Part shown: piece by piece, positions 36,088 to 44,811 of the stretch
Layout of the letters: the number at the start of each line of letters is the position of its first letter
Numbering within the stretch: position 1 is the stretch's first letter
DNA from: Bacteroidota bacterium
GTDB taxonomy: Bacteria; Bacteroidota; Bacteroidia; 2-12-FULL-35-15
NCBI GenBank assembly: GCA_947504725.1
Contig: CANNHN010000003.1
Coordinates: 386,734-450,733 of the forward strand
Direction of reading: 5' to 3'
DNA length: 64,000 nt
Translations under genes and position numbers: made by a program
The notes under the pieces: generated by a model
Database searches by the model: none
Told to the model about the DNA's origin: nothing
What the model saw: the letters and a program-made list of their open reading frames with translations, nothing else

Positions 36088-37503
36088 TTATACTGTTGCA
36101 GCGTCTTCTTTTTTTGGTTCTTTATCTTTAATGACTTGTGCCAACATGGTTGCCTCAGAAACTTCTTTTCCATTTACATATCCAATGCCACGCATGTTTA
36201 CTAAGCCTCTTCTGATTGGACTTTCAAGAGTTAATTGGAAAACTATTGTGTCGCCAGGAATTACTTTTTGTTTGAATTTTACGCCATCAATTTTCATGAA
36301 ATAGGTGCTGTAATATTCAGGATTTTGAACTTGAGATAAAGCAAAAATACCTCCCACTTGAGCCATTGCTTCTATTTGCATAACACCTGGAAAAACTGGA
36401 TTGTCGGGAAAATGTCCTTGAAAGAAAGGTTCGTTTAGAGTTACATTTTTTACTCCAACAATGCTAGAAGCATCCATTTCTAATATTTTGTCGACCATTA
36501 AAAATGGATAGCGGTGCGGCAACATTTTTGAAATGTCATTTATATCGTAAAGAGGTTTTTTACTTAAGTCGAAATATTTTTCTTTCTTCTTCGCTTTAAT
36601 TAAATCTTTGATTTTTTTAGCGAAAGCAACGTTTCCTGCGTGACCCGGACGAGCTGCTAGAATATGCATCTTTAAAGGCATTCCAACTAATGCTAAATCT
36701 CCAACGATATCTAATAGTTTATGACGAGCAGGTTCGTTGAAAAAATGAAGCGTTGTATTATTTAAAACACCTTTGCCTTTTATTTCAACATCTTCTCTAT
36801 GAAAAACTTTTTGAAGATGTTTGATTTGTTCAGGTGAAACTTCCCTGTCAACCAATACTATCGCATTATTTAAGTCGCCTCCTTTAATTAAATCGTGAGC
36901 TAATAAAGCTTCTAATTCATGTAAGAAAACAAATGTTCTACACGGAGCGATTTCCTTTTCGAATTCTCCAACATGATACATGGATGCATGTTGAGTTCCT
37001 AAAACCTCAGAATTATAATCCACCATTACTGTTACTCTGTTTGTGTTTTGAGGAACAGCAAGCATTTCTACTTTTTTGATTGGGTCTTCGTATGTTAATG
37101 TTTCTGTCAATTCAAAGTAAATCCTTTCAGCATCTTGATCAACAGTTCCAACTTCTTTTAAAACTTTTACAAATGGCATTGAACTTCCATCCATAATTGG
37201 CATTTCAGGGCCATCCATTTCCATTAATACATTATCGATTTCTAAACCTACTAGTGCTGCTAAAACATGCTCAGTTGTGTGAATTCGAGCTCCGTTTTGT
37301 TCCAATGTGGTTCCACGAGAAGTGTCTACCACATTGTCAACATCGGCATTAATAATTGGGTTGCCAGGTAAATCAACACGTTGAAATTTGTACCCGTGAT
37401 TGTCAGGGGCTGGACGAAATGTTAAATTGGTTTGTTTTCCAGTATGTAATCCAACACCTGAAATGGTCACAGCTGTTTTAAGTGTTCTTTGCTTTACGCT
37501 CAT
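36088..37503 (-). CDS. lpxC-fabZ: Bifunctional UDP-3-O-acyl-N-acetylglucosamine deacetylase / 3-hydroxyacyl-ACP dehydratase
   Basis: A 471-residue fusion of two enzymes, typical for this phylum. Residues 1-310 are LpxC, with zinc ligands in HTTEHVLAAL and in RHKLLDIVGDLAL (His and Asp), and a GVGLHTGK start. Residues about 325-460 are FabZ, with the catalytic His in MLPHRYPFLMVD and Glu in FPGVMQIEAMAQVGG. LpxC commits the cell to lipid A by removing the acetyl group, and FabZ dehydrates hydroxyacyl-ACP, competing for the same substrate. The fusion couples them. It has a TAnnTTTG box upstream (37525-37532) and is followed by lpxA. Confidence 0.97.
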   Translation of the reverse strand: MSVKQRTLKTAVTISGVGLHTGKQTNLTFRPAPDNHGYKFQRVDLPGNPIINADVDNVVDTSRGTTLEQNGARIHTTEHVLAALVGLEIDNVLMEMDGPEMPIMDGSSMPFVKVLKEVGTVDQDAERIYFELTETLTYEDPIKKVEMLAVPQNTNRVTVMVDYNSEVLGTQHASMYHVGEFEKEIAPCRTFVFLHELEALLAHDLIKGGDLNNAIVLVDREVSPEQIKHLQKVFHREDVEIKGKGVLNNTTLHFFNEPARHKLLDIVGDLALVGMPLKMHILAARPGHAGNVAFAKKIKDLIKAKKKEKYFDLSKKPLYDINDISKMLPHRYPFLMVDKILEMDASSIVGVKNVTLNEPFFQGHFPDNPVFPGVMQIEAMAQVGGIFALSQVQNPEYYSTYFMKIDGVKFKQKVIPGDTIVFQLTLESPIRRGLVNMRGIGYVNGKEVSEATMLAQVIKDKEPKKEDAATV

Positions 37504-37524
37504 AGGGTTATTTCGTTATAGCTT

Positions 37525-37532
37525 CAAATGTA
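37525..37532 (-). promoter_or_regulatory. Candidate -7 element for lpxC-fabZ
   Basis: On the minus strand TACATTTG matches TAnnTTTG, 21 bases before the ATG. No TTTG is seen at 19 bases upstream. Confidence 0.45.
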
Positions 37533-37610
37533 ACAAAATATTGTTAATTATTATGCTCTGAATAGCTTTTTTTGAGTGATGTTTTGTAAAGAGCGGGCTC
37601 TCTCGTAATT

Positions 37611-37690
37611 GTCATCCCGTGCCCCGACACGGGATCCCCCTGTTAGGAAATCCACACACAATAATGAAATCCCGTGTCGTAGCACGGGAT
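37611..37690. repeat. Pair of ATCCCGTG hairpins between lpxC and the HD gene
   Basis: ATCCCGTG-ccccga-CACGGGAT (37614-37635) and ATCCCGTG-tcgtag-CACGGGAT (37669-37690) are two perfect 8-bp hairpins with 6-base loops. They share the same stem and lie 33 bases apart. Confidence 0.85.
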
Positions 37691-37739
37691 AACAACTCAG
37701 AAGAGATTCTCATTACCAATTAACGAATGAACAAGTGAA

Positions 37740-38969
37740 CTATTTTGGATAACAGAGGTAATGTTTCTTCACGGTCTTCGCCAAAACATCAATACTCAAC
37801 TGATCTGAAGCATCTGCGATGTCGGATACACTGCCATCTTTAAATAAAATATTAATTCGGATTTTATCTGAGCGATAAGCATCGTTGGTTACAATTCCAG
37901 TGAAAACAAAATAGTTGACTTCTTTATCATTCAACTTAAATCGTTTTTTTATGTCTTGCTTTATTAACTTGATTTTATCTTCTTTGAAAATTTGATTTTG
38001 TAATTCTACTTTAAAAAGTTTACGATCAACTAATTGTTTACACAGAGCAGAAAGTACAATATCGCTATGATTCACCCAAACTTTTATAGAAGTCATAATA
38101 TCGTAATCATCTAATTGTGCAAACGTGTCAAGTAGTTTTTGGCTTTTTTTAAAATCGTTTTCGCTGTATTTATTGTACAAAAATATTTTTAATGCTGGTG
38201 TGCAAAATAATTCTACTTTCTTTTCTGCCAAATCTTTCGCGCGTTTCAAAATGTTAACCAATAGGCTTTCTGCGCTCAAAACGGTTTTGTGCAAATACAC
38301 TTGCCAATACATCAATCTGCGTGCGATGATGAATTTTTCAATTGAATAAATTCCTTTTGCTTCAATCGCTAATTGGTCATTCACTACATTCAACATTTTA
38401 ATAATGCGATCTGAACTTACGACTCCTTCAGATACTCCAGTAAAAAAACTATCTCTATTCAAATAGTCTAAACGGTCCATATCCAGTTGACTTGAAACCA
38501 GTTGATGTAAAAATTTCTTTTTGTATTTGTTTTGAAAAATATTGATTGCTAACGTTAAATTTCCATTGAATTCTTCGTTTAATCGACTCATAAATAATTC
38601 TGAAATATCTTCATGAGTTACATTGTTTACAATGCTATGTTCTAACGCATGCGAAAACGGGCCATGTCCTATATCGTGCAACAAAATAGCAATGGTAACA
38701 CCTTTAGCTTCTTCTTCAGTAATTTCGTGCCCTTTTGAGCGGATCACATCTATTGCTTGGCCCATTAAATGCATTGCACCCATCGCATGATGAAATCGCG
38801 TATGCAACGCTCCGGGGTAAACAAGGTTCGTTAATCCTAATTGCTTAATCCTTCGTAAGCGTTGAAAATAGGTGTGATCTATAAGATCATAAATTATTTC
38901 ATACGGTAGAGATACGAAACCGTAAATAGGATCGTTAAAGATCTTCAACTTGTTTGAGAATGAGTTCAT
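37740..38969 (-). CDS. HD-domain phosphohydrolase (dGTPase-like)
   Basis: The 409-residue protein has the HD motif series: HTRFHHAMGAMHLMGQ, ILLHDIGHGPFSHALEH, the helix DRLDYLNRDSFFTG and the N-terminal PIYGFVSLPYEIIYDLIDHTYFQRLRRIKQLG, all typical of the YfbR/SamHD1-like group in this phylum. Such enzymes hydrolyse nucleotides, including dNTPs, but many substrates are unknown. It lies upstream of the lpxC block on the same strand, separated by the ATCCCGTG hairpins. A TAnnTTTG box (TATCTTTG at 38982-38975) ends only five bases before its ATG, so the mRNA could be leaderless. Confidence 0.92.
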   Translation of the reverse strand: MNSFSNKLKIFNDPIYGFVSLPYEIIYDLIDHTYFQRLRRIKQLGLTNLVYPGALHTRFHHAMGAMHLMGQAIDVIRSKGHEITEEEAKGVTIAILLHDIGHGPFSHALEHSIVNNVTHEDISELFMSRLNEEFNGNLTLAINIFQNKYKKKFLHQLVSSQLDMDRLDYLNRDSFFTGVSEGVVSSDRIIKMLNVVNDQLAIEAKGIYSIEKFIIARRLMYWQVYLHKTVLSAESLLVNILKRAKDLAEKKVELFCTPALKIFLYNKYSENDFKKSQKLLDTFAQLDDYDIMTSIKVWVNHSDIVLSALCKQLVDRKLFKVELQNQIFKEDKIKLIKQDIKKRFKLNDKEVNYFVFTGIVTNDAYRSDKIRINILFKDGSVSDIADASDQLSIDVLAKTVKKHYLCYPK

Positions 38970-39050
38970 CGCTGCAAAGATAATTTATCTTTTTTTAACG
39001 AGCGAAGCAGATTAAATTTTCTAACTTTAAACTCAATTTATATGATATTT

Positions 39051-40604
39051 ATGGAAAAAATTAGTGTTTTGTGGGCAGATGATGAAATTGATTTATTGAA
39101 GCCACATATTTTATTTTTAACGGATAAAGGATACGATATAACCACTGCTACTAGTGGTGATGAGGCTTTGGAATTAATTGAGAGTAATAATTTTTCAGTT
39201 GTTTTGTTAGATGAAAATATGCCTGGATTATCAGGCTTAGAAACTCTGAATCGTTTAAAATCAAAGCGTTCGGACCTTCCCGTAATTATGATAACCAAAA
39301 GTGAGGAAGAATATCTGATGGAAGATGCAATTGGTTCTAAGATTTCTGATTATTTGATTAAGCCTGTAAACCCTAATCAAATATTGCTTTCATTAAAAAA
39401 GACGTTAGACAATAAACGTTTAATTAGTGAAAAAACGACTTCTAATTATCAGCAAGAATTTCGACAGATAGGAATGACTATGGGCGATAGGTTGAACTGG
39501 CCTGAGTGGGTAGAAGTATATAAGAAGCTAGTTTATTGGGAATTGGAGCTAGATACTAGCAAAGATGAAAGCATGATTGGGATTTTGAAAATGCAGAAAG
39601 AAGAAGCCAATAAGCTGTATGGAAAATTTATTGAAAATAATTACATCGGTTGGTTGAATGGTAAAACGTCTAATCCACCTTTGTTTTCACATACTATTTT
39701 TAAAGCGAAAGTAGCTCCATTGTTGGATAAACATGAAACCACATTTGTTGTTTTAATCGATAATTTACGCTACGATCAGTGGAAAATGATTCAGCCAATT
39801 GTTGCGGAGTATTTTAAAGTAGAACAAGAAGAGTTGTACAGTGCTATTTTACCAACAGCTACACAATACGCTCGTAATGCCTTTTTTGCAGGATTGATGC
39901 CAAGTGAAATTGAAAAGCGTTTTCCAAAATTATGGTTGAACGATGAAGATGAGGGCGGAAAAAATATGCATGAAGAAGAATTGCTTGTAGAGCAATTAAA
40001 GCGACTAGGAAAGGATGTGAAACTGAGTTATAATAAAATTACCAATCATGCTGCAGGCAAACGTTTGTCGGAAAATATGGGTAATTTGATGCAGAATAAA
40101 TTAAATGTGATTGTCTACAATTTTGTGGACATGTTATCACATGCTCGTACTGAAATGGAAGTGATACGTGAGTTGGCCGATGATGAAAAGGCATATCGCT
40201 CTATTACTTTGTCATGGTTTGAAAATTCTCCTTTGCATGATATTATCAAACAAATTGCAGCAAAAAAATGCAAGTTGGTTATTACTACTGATCATGGAAC
40301 AATTAAAGTTACTGAGCCTTCAAAGGTAGTTGGGGATAAAAATGTAAATACCAATTTGCGATATAAACAAGGTAAAAGCCTTGATTACGTGAAAAAAGAT
40401 GTTTTTGAGGTTAGAAATCCAGCGGACGCATTTTTGCCTAAACAGCATGTGAGTAGCGCTTTTGTGTTTGTGAAAGAAGACAAGTTTTTTGCTTATCCAA
40501 ATAATTTTAATCATTACGTTGGATATTATAGAAACACCTTTCAACATGGTGGCTTGAGTTTGGAGGAAATGATTATTCCTTTTATAACATTGTCAGCAAA
40601 GTAG
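39051..40604 (+). CDS. porX: PorX-type response regulator with PglZ domain (type IX secretion regulator)
   Basis: PorX controls expression and function of the type IX secretion system. The protein begins with a receiver domain (1-120) having acidic pocket WADDE, phospho-acceptor Asp54 in LLDENMPG, and Lys in MITKSEEE. A linker (120-200) leads into a PglZ/alkaline phosphatase-like domain with FVVLIDNLRYDQWKMIQPIV and ITTDHGTIKV, where Asp and His residues bind zinc. From ATG 39051 it is 517 residues. ATG 39042 is an alternative start. It is divergent from the HD gene. Its cargo, proteins with type IX sorting signals, are encoded in the same window. Confidence 0.94.
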   Translation: MEKISVLWADDEIDLLKPHILFLTDKGYDITTATSGDEALELIESNNFSVVLLDENMPGLSGLETLNRLKSKRSDLPVIMITKSEEEYLMEDAIGSKISDYLIKPVNPNQILLSLKKTLDNKRLISEKTTSNYQQEFRQIGMTMGDRLNWPEWVEVYKKLVYWELELDTSKDESMIGILKMQKEEANKLYGKFIENNYIGWLNGKTSNPPLFSHTIFKAKVAPLLDKHETTFVVLIDNLRYDQWKMIQPIVAEYFKVEQEELYSAILPTATQYARNAFFAGLMPSEIEKRFPKLWLNDEDEGGKNMHEEELLVEQLKRLGKDVKLSYNKITNHAAGKRLSENMGNLMQNKLNVIVYNFVDMLSHARTEMEVIRELADDEKAYRSITLSWFENSPLHDIIKQIAAKKCKLVITTDHGTIKVTEPSKVVGDKNVNTNLRYKQGKSLDYVKKDVFEVRNPADAFLPKQHVSSAFVFVKEDKFFAYPNNFNHYVGYYRNTFQHGGLSLEEMIIPFITLSAK

Positions 40605-40642
40605 GATACGGATTACGAGCCAAAACGAATTTACTTACCTGC

Positions 40643-41002
40643 ATGAGGTTTTTACTTTTTATATTTATAGTAGTTTTGTTTTATGGATGCGATCCGTATT
40701 ATAAGATACAATATTGCGTAAAAAATCATACAACGGATACCTTATATGTGAAGTATATGAGTTTTCCTGATAGCTTGAGAGTTATTTCGCCCGGTTCATT
40801 ATGTGTTTTGGATACAAAACAAGGTGTTGGTTATGCAAGGGAGAAATATAAAAATAAAGAATTTCAGAATTGGTTTTCAGTAAATTCTATCTTAGTAAAA
40901 AAAACAAAAGAAAACGCCATTAAAAAAGTTTCTGAAAGTAGTTGGAAATATGAAGGCAGCAGAGTGCATGGAGGAAACGCAGTTCTTTACGTGAAAAAAT
41001 AA
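40643..41002 (+). CDS. Small lipoprotein of unknown function
   Basis: The 119-residue protein has a lipoprotein signal (MRFLLFIFIVVLFYGC), giving Cys16 as the lipidated residue. The mature part (DPYYKIQYCVKNHTTDTLYVKYMSF) is predicted as beta strands. No known domain is recognised. It sits between porX and tsaE on the same strand, and its stop TAA overlaps tsaE's ATG (TAATG), so it is co-transcribed and coupled with tsaE. A role in type IX secretion is possible by proximity to porX only. Confidence 0.75.
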   Translation: MRFLLFIFIVVLFYGCDPYYKIQYCVKNHTTDTLYVKYMSFPDSLRVISPGSLCVLDTKQGVGYAREKYKNKEFQNWFSVNSILVKKTKENAIKKVSESSWKYEGSRVHGGNAVLYVKK

Positions 41003-41412
41003 TGACTTCTTTAAAAATAAATAATCTTATCGAATTACCCGTTATTGCAAAAGAGTTGATTGAAGCTTTTGGTACAAAGAAAGTGATTGCATTTAAAGGG
41101 GAAATGGGAGCTGGGAAAACTACTCTGATAAAAGCAATCTGCGAAGCTCTAGGTGTAAAACAAACCATCAGTAGCCCTACCTTTTCCATAGTGAATGAAT
41201 ATCTTTCCTCATCTGGAAAAAAAATATATCACTTCGATTTTTATAGAATCAATACAATAAGTGAAGCCTACGATATGGGCTATGAAGAATACTTTTATTC
41301 GGACGCCTATTGTTTCGTTGAATGGCCTGAGAAGATTTCGGACTTGATGCCAGTAGGTGTTTTGATAGTGAATATTTCTGTCAAGGATGGGGTGAGATTG
41401 GTTGAATTTTAA
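41002..41412 (+). CDS. tsaE: tRNA threonylcarbamoyladenosine biosynthesis ATPase TsaE
   Basis: TsaE is the ATPase that supports TsaB-TsaD in making t6A37 in tRNA. The 136-residue protein has Walker A GEMGAGKTTLI, the SSPTFSIVNEY loop, HFDFYRI and the Walker B-like FVEWPEKI, all standard. Length is normal for the family. Its ATG overlaps the stop of the lipoprotein gene by one base. A dispersed repeat and an ald promoter follow. Confidence 0.96.
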   Translation: MTSLKINNLIELPVIAKELIEAFGTKKVIAFKGEMGAGKTTLIKAICEALGVKQTISSPTFSIVNEYLSSSGKKIYHFDFYRINTISEAYDMGYEEYFYSDAYCFVEWPEKISDLMPVGVLIVNISVKDGVRLVEF

Positions 41413-41424
41413 GCTACCTGTCAA

Positions 41425-41469
41425 TAAAAAATCTGCGAAAATTTGTTTTATCCGCGTCATCTGCGTTCC
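41425..41469. repeat. ATCTGCG..ATCTGCGTTCC dispersed repeat
   Basis: The phrase aaaaaatctgcgaaaatttg continues tatccgcgtcatctgcgttcc. A shorter version, aaaaaatctgcgttccaa, lies at 50933-50951 downstream of aroA. I recall similar elements in other genomes of this phylum. Confidence 0.65.
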
Positions 41470-41485
41470 ATTTCCTTTTTTTTCG

Positions 41486-41493
41486 TAAATTTG
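41486..41493 (+). promoter_or_regulatory. Candidate -7 element for ald
   Basis: TAAATTTG matches TAnnTTTG, 21 bases before the ald ATG and just after the dispersed repeat. No clear TTTG upstream. Confidence 0.45.
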
Positions 41494-41514
41494 TTTTCTC
41501 TCTAGCTAAAGAAA

Positions 41515-42732
41515 ATGAAAACATCAAAAGAGTTACTGGCTTCACTTTCACAAACAGCATTAATGCCTCAAGAAGAAATGCTTGAGATTGCTCGTAAAAA
41601 AGGCAAATTATTTATTGGTATCCCAAAAGAAATTTCGTTTCAAGAAAATCGTGTTGCACTTGTGCCGGATGCGGTTGCGTTATTAGTAAATAACGGACAT
41701 CAGATTATTGTGGAAACGAATGCCGGTAAAATGGCTAATTTTCAAGACCATGATTATAGCGAAGCTGGAGCTCAAATTGTTTACAGTGCTGAAGAAGTTT
41801 ATAAAGCAGATATTATTTTAAAAGTTGCACCTCCTTCTCCGCAAGAGATTGAGATGATGCAACAAAAACAAACGTTAATTTCTGCTCTTCAATTAACCGT
41901 TCAACCTGAAGATTTTTTAAAACAATTGTCATCCAAGCGTATTACTGCTATTGCATTTGATTGGATAAAAGACATTGATGGAATTTATACTGTCATTCGC
42001 TCAATGGGTGAAATTGCTGGTGGAACGTCTATCTTAATTGCAGCTGAGTATTTAAGTAATGTGAATAACGGACAAGGCGCAATTTTGGGCGGTATTTCCG
42101 GGATTTCTCCAACTGAAGTGGTGATTTTAGGTGCTGGAACAGTTGGTGAGTTCGCTACTCGTGCTGCATTAGGATTGGGTGCATCGGTTAAAGTATTTGA
42201 TAATAATATTTATCGTTTAAGGCGATTACAAAGTGATATAGGCACACGAGTTTTTACTTCAGTAATTCAACCTCGCGTCCTAGCAAAACATTTAAAAACA
42301 GCTGATGTTGTGATTGGTGCGATTCGCTCACAACATGGTCGTACGCCTTGTGTTGTCACGGAGGAAATGGTGAGTGAAATGAAAGTCGGCTCCGTAATTA
42401 TCGATGTAAGTATCGATCAAGGTGGATGCTTCGAAACTTCTGAAGTAACAAATCATACTAAGCCTGTATTTCGCAAACATGGTGTTATTCATTATTGTGT
42501 TCCAAATATTGCTTCTCGTGTTTCCCGCACAGCATCTTATGCTTTGAGTACCATTTTTGCTCCTATCTTAATCAACATTGGTGAAGAAGGTGGAGTGGAA
42601 AATATGTTGCGCAGAGATGCTGGTGTTCGCAATGGCGTGTATTTATACAACGGAACACTTACCAATCAAGTGTTAGGTGAAATGTTTAAACTTCCTTACA
42701 AAGACATTAACTTATTAATGGCTGCATTGTAA
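41515..42732 (+). CDS. ald: Alanine dehydrogenase
   Basis: This 405-residue enzyme interconverts L-alanine with pyruvate and ammonia using NAD. After an N-terminal extension of 30 residues (MKTSKELLASLSQTALMPQE), the catalytic domain opens with IGIPKEISFQENRVALVP, with the Arg/Lys that bind pyruvate. The NAD-binding Rossmann motif is VVILGAGTVGEFATRAALGLGASVKVFDN. The end region has HYCVPNIASRVSRTASYALS. The N-terminal extension is known in Bacteroidota forms. It has its own promoter and is followed by a DUF4258 gene. Confidence 0.92.
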   Translation: MKTSKELLASLSQTALMPQEEMLEIARKKGKLFIGIPKEISFQENRVALVPDAVALLVNNGHQIIVETNAGKMANFQDHDYSEAGAQIVYSAEEVYKADIILKVAPPSPQEIEMMQQKQTLISALQLTVQPEDFLKQLSSKRITAIAFDWIKDIDGIYTVIRSMGEIAGGTSILIAAEYLSNVNNGQGAILGGISGISPTEVVILGAGTVGEFATRAALGLGASVKVFDNNIYRLRRLQSDIGTRVFTSVIQPRVLAKHLKTADVVIGAIRSQHGRTPCVVTEEMVSEMKVGSVIIDVSIDQGGCFETSEVTNHTKPVFRKHGVIHYCVPNIASRVSRTASYALSTIFAPILINIGEEGGVENMLRRDAGVRNGVYLYNGTLTNQVLGEMFKLPYKDINLLMAAL

Positions 42733-42733
42733 T

Positions 42734-42778
42734 CATCTACCATTTTACATAATACATTTTACATCTACCATTTTACAT
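42734..42778 (+). repeat. Two 17-bp direct repeats after ald
   Basis: catctaccattttacat occurs at 42734 and again at 42762, with part of it (acattttac) in the 11-base gap. Simple duplicated sequence; only two full units. Confidence 0.7.
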
Positions 42779-42791
42779 TTAACATTCATTT

Positions 42792-43229
42792 ATGGCAATC
42801 CCAAGTAAAAACGCAGACATTTTCAGAAGATTAAAATTTTATGGTTTTGGTTTAGTACTCGGAATTATTTTAGTTGCGGGTGTTTTAAATAAAAACAAAG
42901 GTTGTCAATTGCCTTCTTCTGCGAAGTTGGAAGAATTGGGTTGGCAAAAATTAGAATTCACAAAACATGGTGCATGCCGTATGGAATGCCGTCACATCAC
43001 TGAAGCTGAAATTAAAGAATTAGTTGGAGTAGGGCAGACTTTAGGAAAAGGAAAAGTGAATTATGATAAAAGTGAAGTACACGATAAACCTTTTCCAACA
43101 TACGCAATTGAAGGTACAACAACTTCAGGGAAAAGTTTACGTATTGTAATTGCTGATGCTGATTCCATTTCAAGAGTGGTGACTGCAATTGATTTGAAAA
43201 TGGAAAATGATAGTTGTGATTGTAAATAG
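42792..43229 (+). CDS. DUF4258 membrane-anchored protein
   Basis: The 145-residue protein has an N-terminal transmembrane helix (FYGFGLVLGIILVAGVLN) and a C-terminal DUF4258 domain, seen from FTKHGACRMECRHITEAEIKELV, then a strand with GTTTSGKSLRIVIADA. The DUF4258 fold is small and found in toxin-like and regulatory proteins, but the membrane form next to ald is common in this phylum and not a known toxin. Four cysteines (CRMEC and CDCK) could bind metal. The convergent CotH gene starts its stop only four bases away. Confidence 0.8.
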   Translation: MAIPSKNADIFRRLKFYGFGLVLGIILVAGVLNKNKGCQLPSSAKLEELGWQKLEFTKHGACRMECRHITEAEIKELVGVGQTLGKGKVNYDKSEVHDKPFPTYAIEGTTTSGKSLRIVIADADSISRVVTAIDLKMENDSCDCK

Positions 43230-43233
43230 AAAT

Positions 43234-44811
43234 TTATTTAATAATCACCTTTGCTCTCCCAGTTTTTCCATCAGCAGAAATTTTAAGTAGCATATAAAAT
43301 CCTTGTGGTATTCCTGTAAGGTCTAGTTTGTATGAACTGCCGCTCATTACATCAAATTTAGTTTGTCGATATAACTTTCCTGTTGAATTGTAAATTTGAA
43401 ATTGAGCATATTCAAAACCTGTTGCTTCGTTATTGATATTGATATAATCATCCGTAGGATTTGGATATACATACAAATTGTAAATTCCATTGTCTTCAAT
43501 CGAACATTCTTTTCCCCAACCTTCTTGTTGTTTAACAACCCATTCTCGTTGTGATTGAATGAACGGAAAAATTCCGGGATAATTTATGTGCAAAACATAA
43601 GCTGATGTCCCAATCGAAACTTCATCTTCGTTATATTCGGTCAACGATTTTTTAAAAGCATTGTATGAATTGTACTTGTAGGTGTCCGTTTTGTAAGCTT
43701 CATCAATTAATGCATGTCTTTCTACTAAAAATGGACCTAAGTGTTCCATCGTAAAACTTGTTTTGATTAATTCACATGAATAGTTTAAGTATTCTTCTTT
43801 CCATTCAGGCACTTCAAATATTCTCTTGAGTAATGGTCGCTCATCAAATTGATTAGCAGGTATTAAGTATCCATCAAAAAAAGAAGTACCACTGATGATT
43901 TTTAAATCCTGAAAGGTTTCATTCATATCCCAAGGAATCCAACGTATTTTTCCATCTGGATGTTCGTACATGTAAAAATTGTTTCCTCCTCCCCAATAGC
44001 TGTCCCAGCTGCGAACTACTTTTTCAATTGCCAAGATTTTAATATAACTGTGAACATCAAAATTGTTTTCAATCTGTTGTTTCAGATCCGCACCTTGATA
44101 ATTGTTTAATAAATCAATAAAGTTGATGAGTTTGCTCCAATCAGCAGCAGTTTCATTCGTGGTTAATTTTAATCCTTGGTCTTTATAAGCTCCTTTGTCT
44201 GATCCTAACCAGTTTAAAAAAACACTAACACCTCTATCGGTTTTGTATAAATTGCCATCATTGTTGGCGCTACCATACTCAAATTTTAAAAAGGTTTTAT
44301 CTACATTTTCAATGATTAAATACAAGCCGATGTATTCGTTGTTCACATAAACTTTAGCAAATGCAGTTCTAGGGGCTGCTAGTCCTTCGTCACGCATAAG
44401 CTTATAACAAACAGCATCGTGCATAAGTGATGGGTCATTTGTAAAATTACTCAAGTTGATTTTTTCTAATCCATCCAATTCCTGATTAACAAATTCATCA
44501 AAAGAAATTTTTAGTGGTTTCTTTTTTCCATAAGTGGTGAAGCTATTTGAAGCGTTCCCTTTTTCTCTAAAACCGCAATTATTAAAAGTGACACCGTCAA
44601 ATGTGACATTACATTCTCTATAAATTTCCGGGTAAAGTATTGGATTGGCTGCATTTTGCGCGTAATCATAATCAAGCGTTCCAATCCAATCGGGTAAACT
44701 TGTTTCAATATAAATGGTGTGAAGAATGGTATCGTTAAAAACGGCATTGCCAGTTTGTGCATGTGAATGCATACCAATGAAAAATAAAAAATATAAAATT
44801 AGTTTTTTCAT
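43234..44811 (-). CDS. CotH-kinase family secreted protein with type A type IX sorting domain
   Basis: The 525-residue protein has a signal peptide (1-18), a CotH domain at about 50-400 and a type IX sorting domain at the C-terminus, starting YVYPNPTDDYININ and ending GRAKVIIK. CotH features include FNNCGFREKGNASNSF, KKPLKISFDEF, and IRWIPWDMNETF, where the DMNETF motif holds the metal-binding residues of the atypical kinase fold. CotH proteins of spore coats phosphorylate partner proteins, but the function of secreted bacterial forms is unknown. The upstream lipoprotein gene overlaps by four bases, so they are co-translated. Confidence 0.92.
   Translation of the reverse strand: MKKLILYFLFFIGMHSHAQTGNAVFNDTILHTIYIETSLPDWIGTLDYDYAQNAANPILYPEIYRECNVTFDGVTFNNCGFREKGNASNSFTTYGKKKPLKISFDEFVNQELDGLEKINLSNFTNDPSLMHDAVCYKLMRDEGLAAPRTAFAKVYVNNEYIGLYLIIENVDKTFLKFEYGSANNDGNLYKTDRGVSVFLNWLGSDKGAYKDQGLKLTTNETAADWSKLINFIDLLNNYQGADLKQQIENNFDVHSYIKILAIEKVVRSWDSYWGGGNNFYMYEHPDGKIRWIPWDMNETFQDLKIISGTSFFDGYLIPANQFDERPLLKRIFEVPEWKEEYLNYSCELIKTSFTMEHLGPFLVERHALIDEAYKTDTYKYNSYNAFKKSLTEYNEDEVSIGTSAYVLHINYPGIFPFIQSQREWVVKQQEGWGKECSIEDNGIYNLYVYPNPTDDYININNEATGFEYAQFQIYNSTGKLYRQTKFDVMSGSSYKLDLTGIPQGFYMLLKISADGKTGRAKVIIK

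Noticed and set aside
42734..42778. Direct repeats as a small CRISPR array
   Set aside because: Only two 17-bp units with an 11-base gap made of the same sequence; no cas genes.
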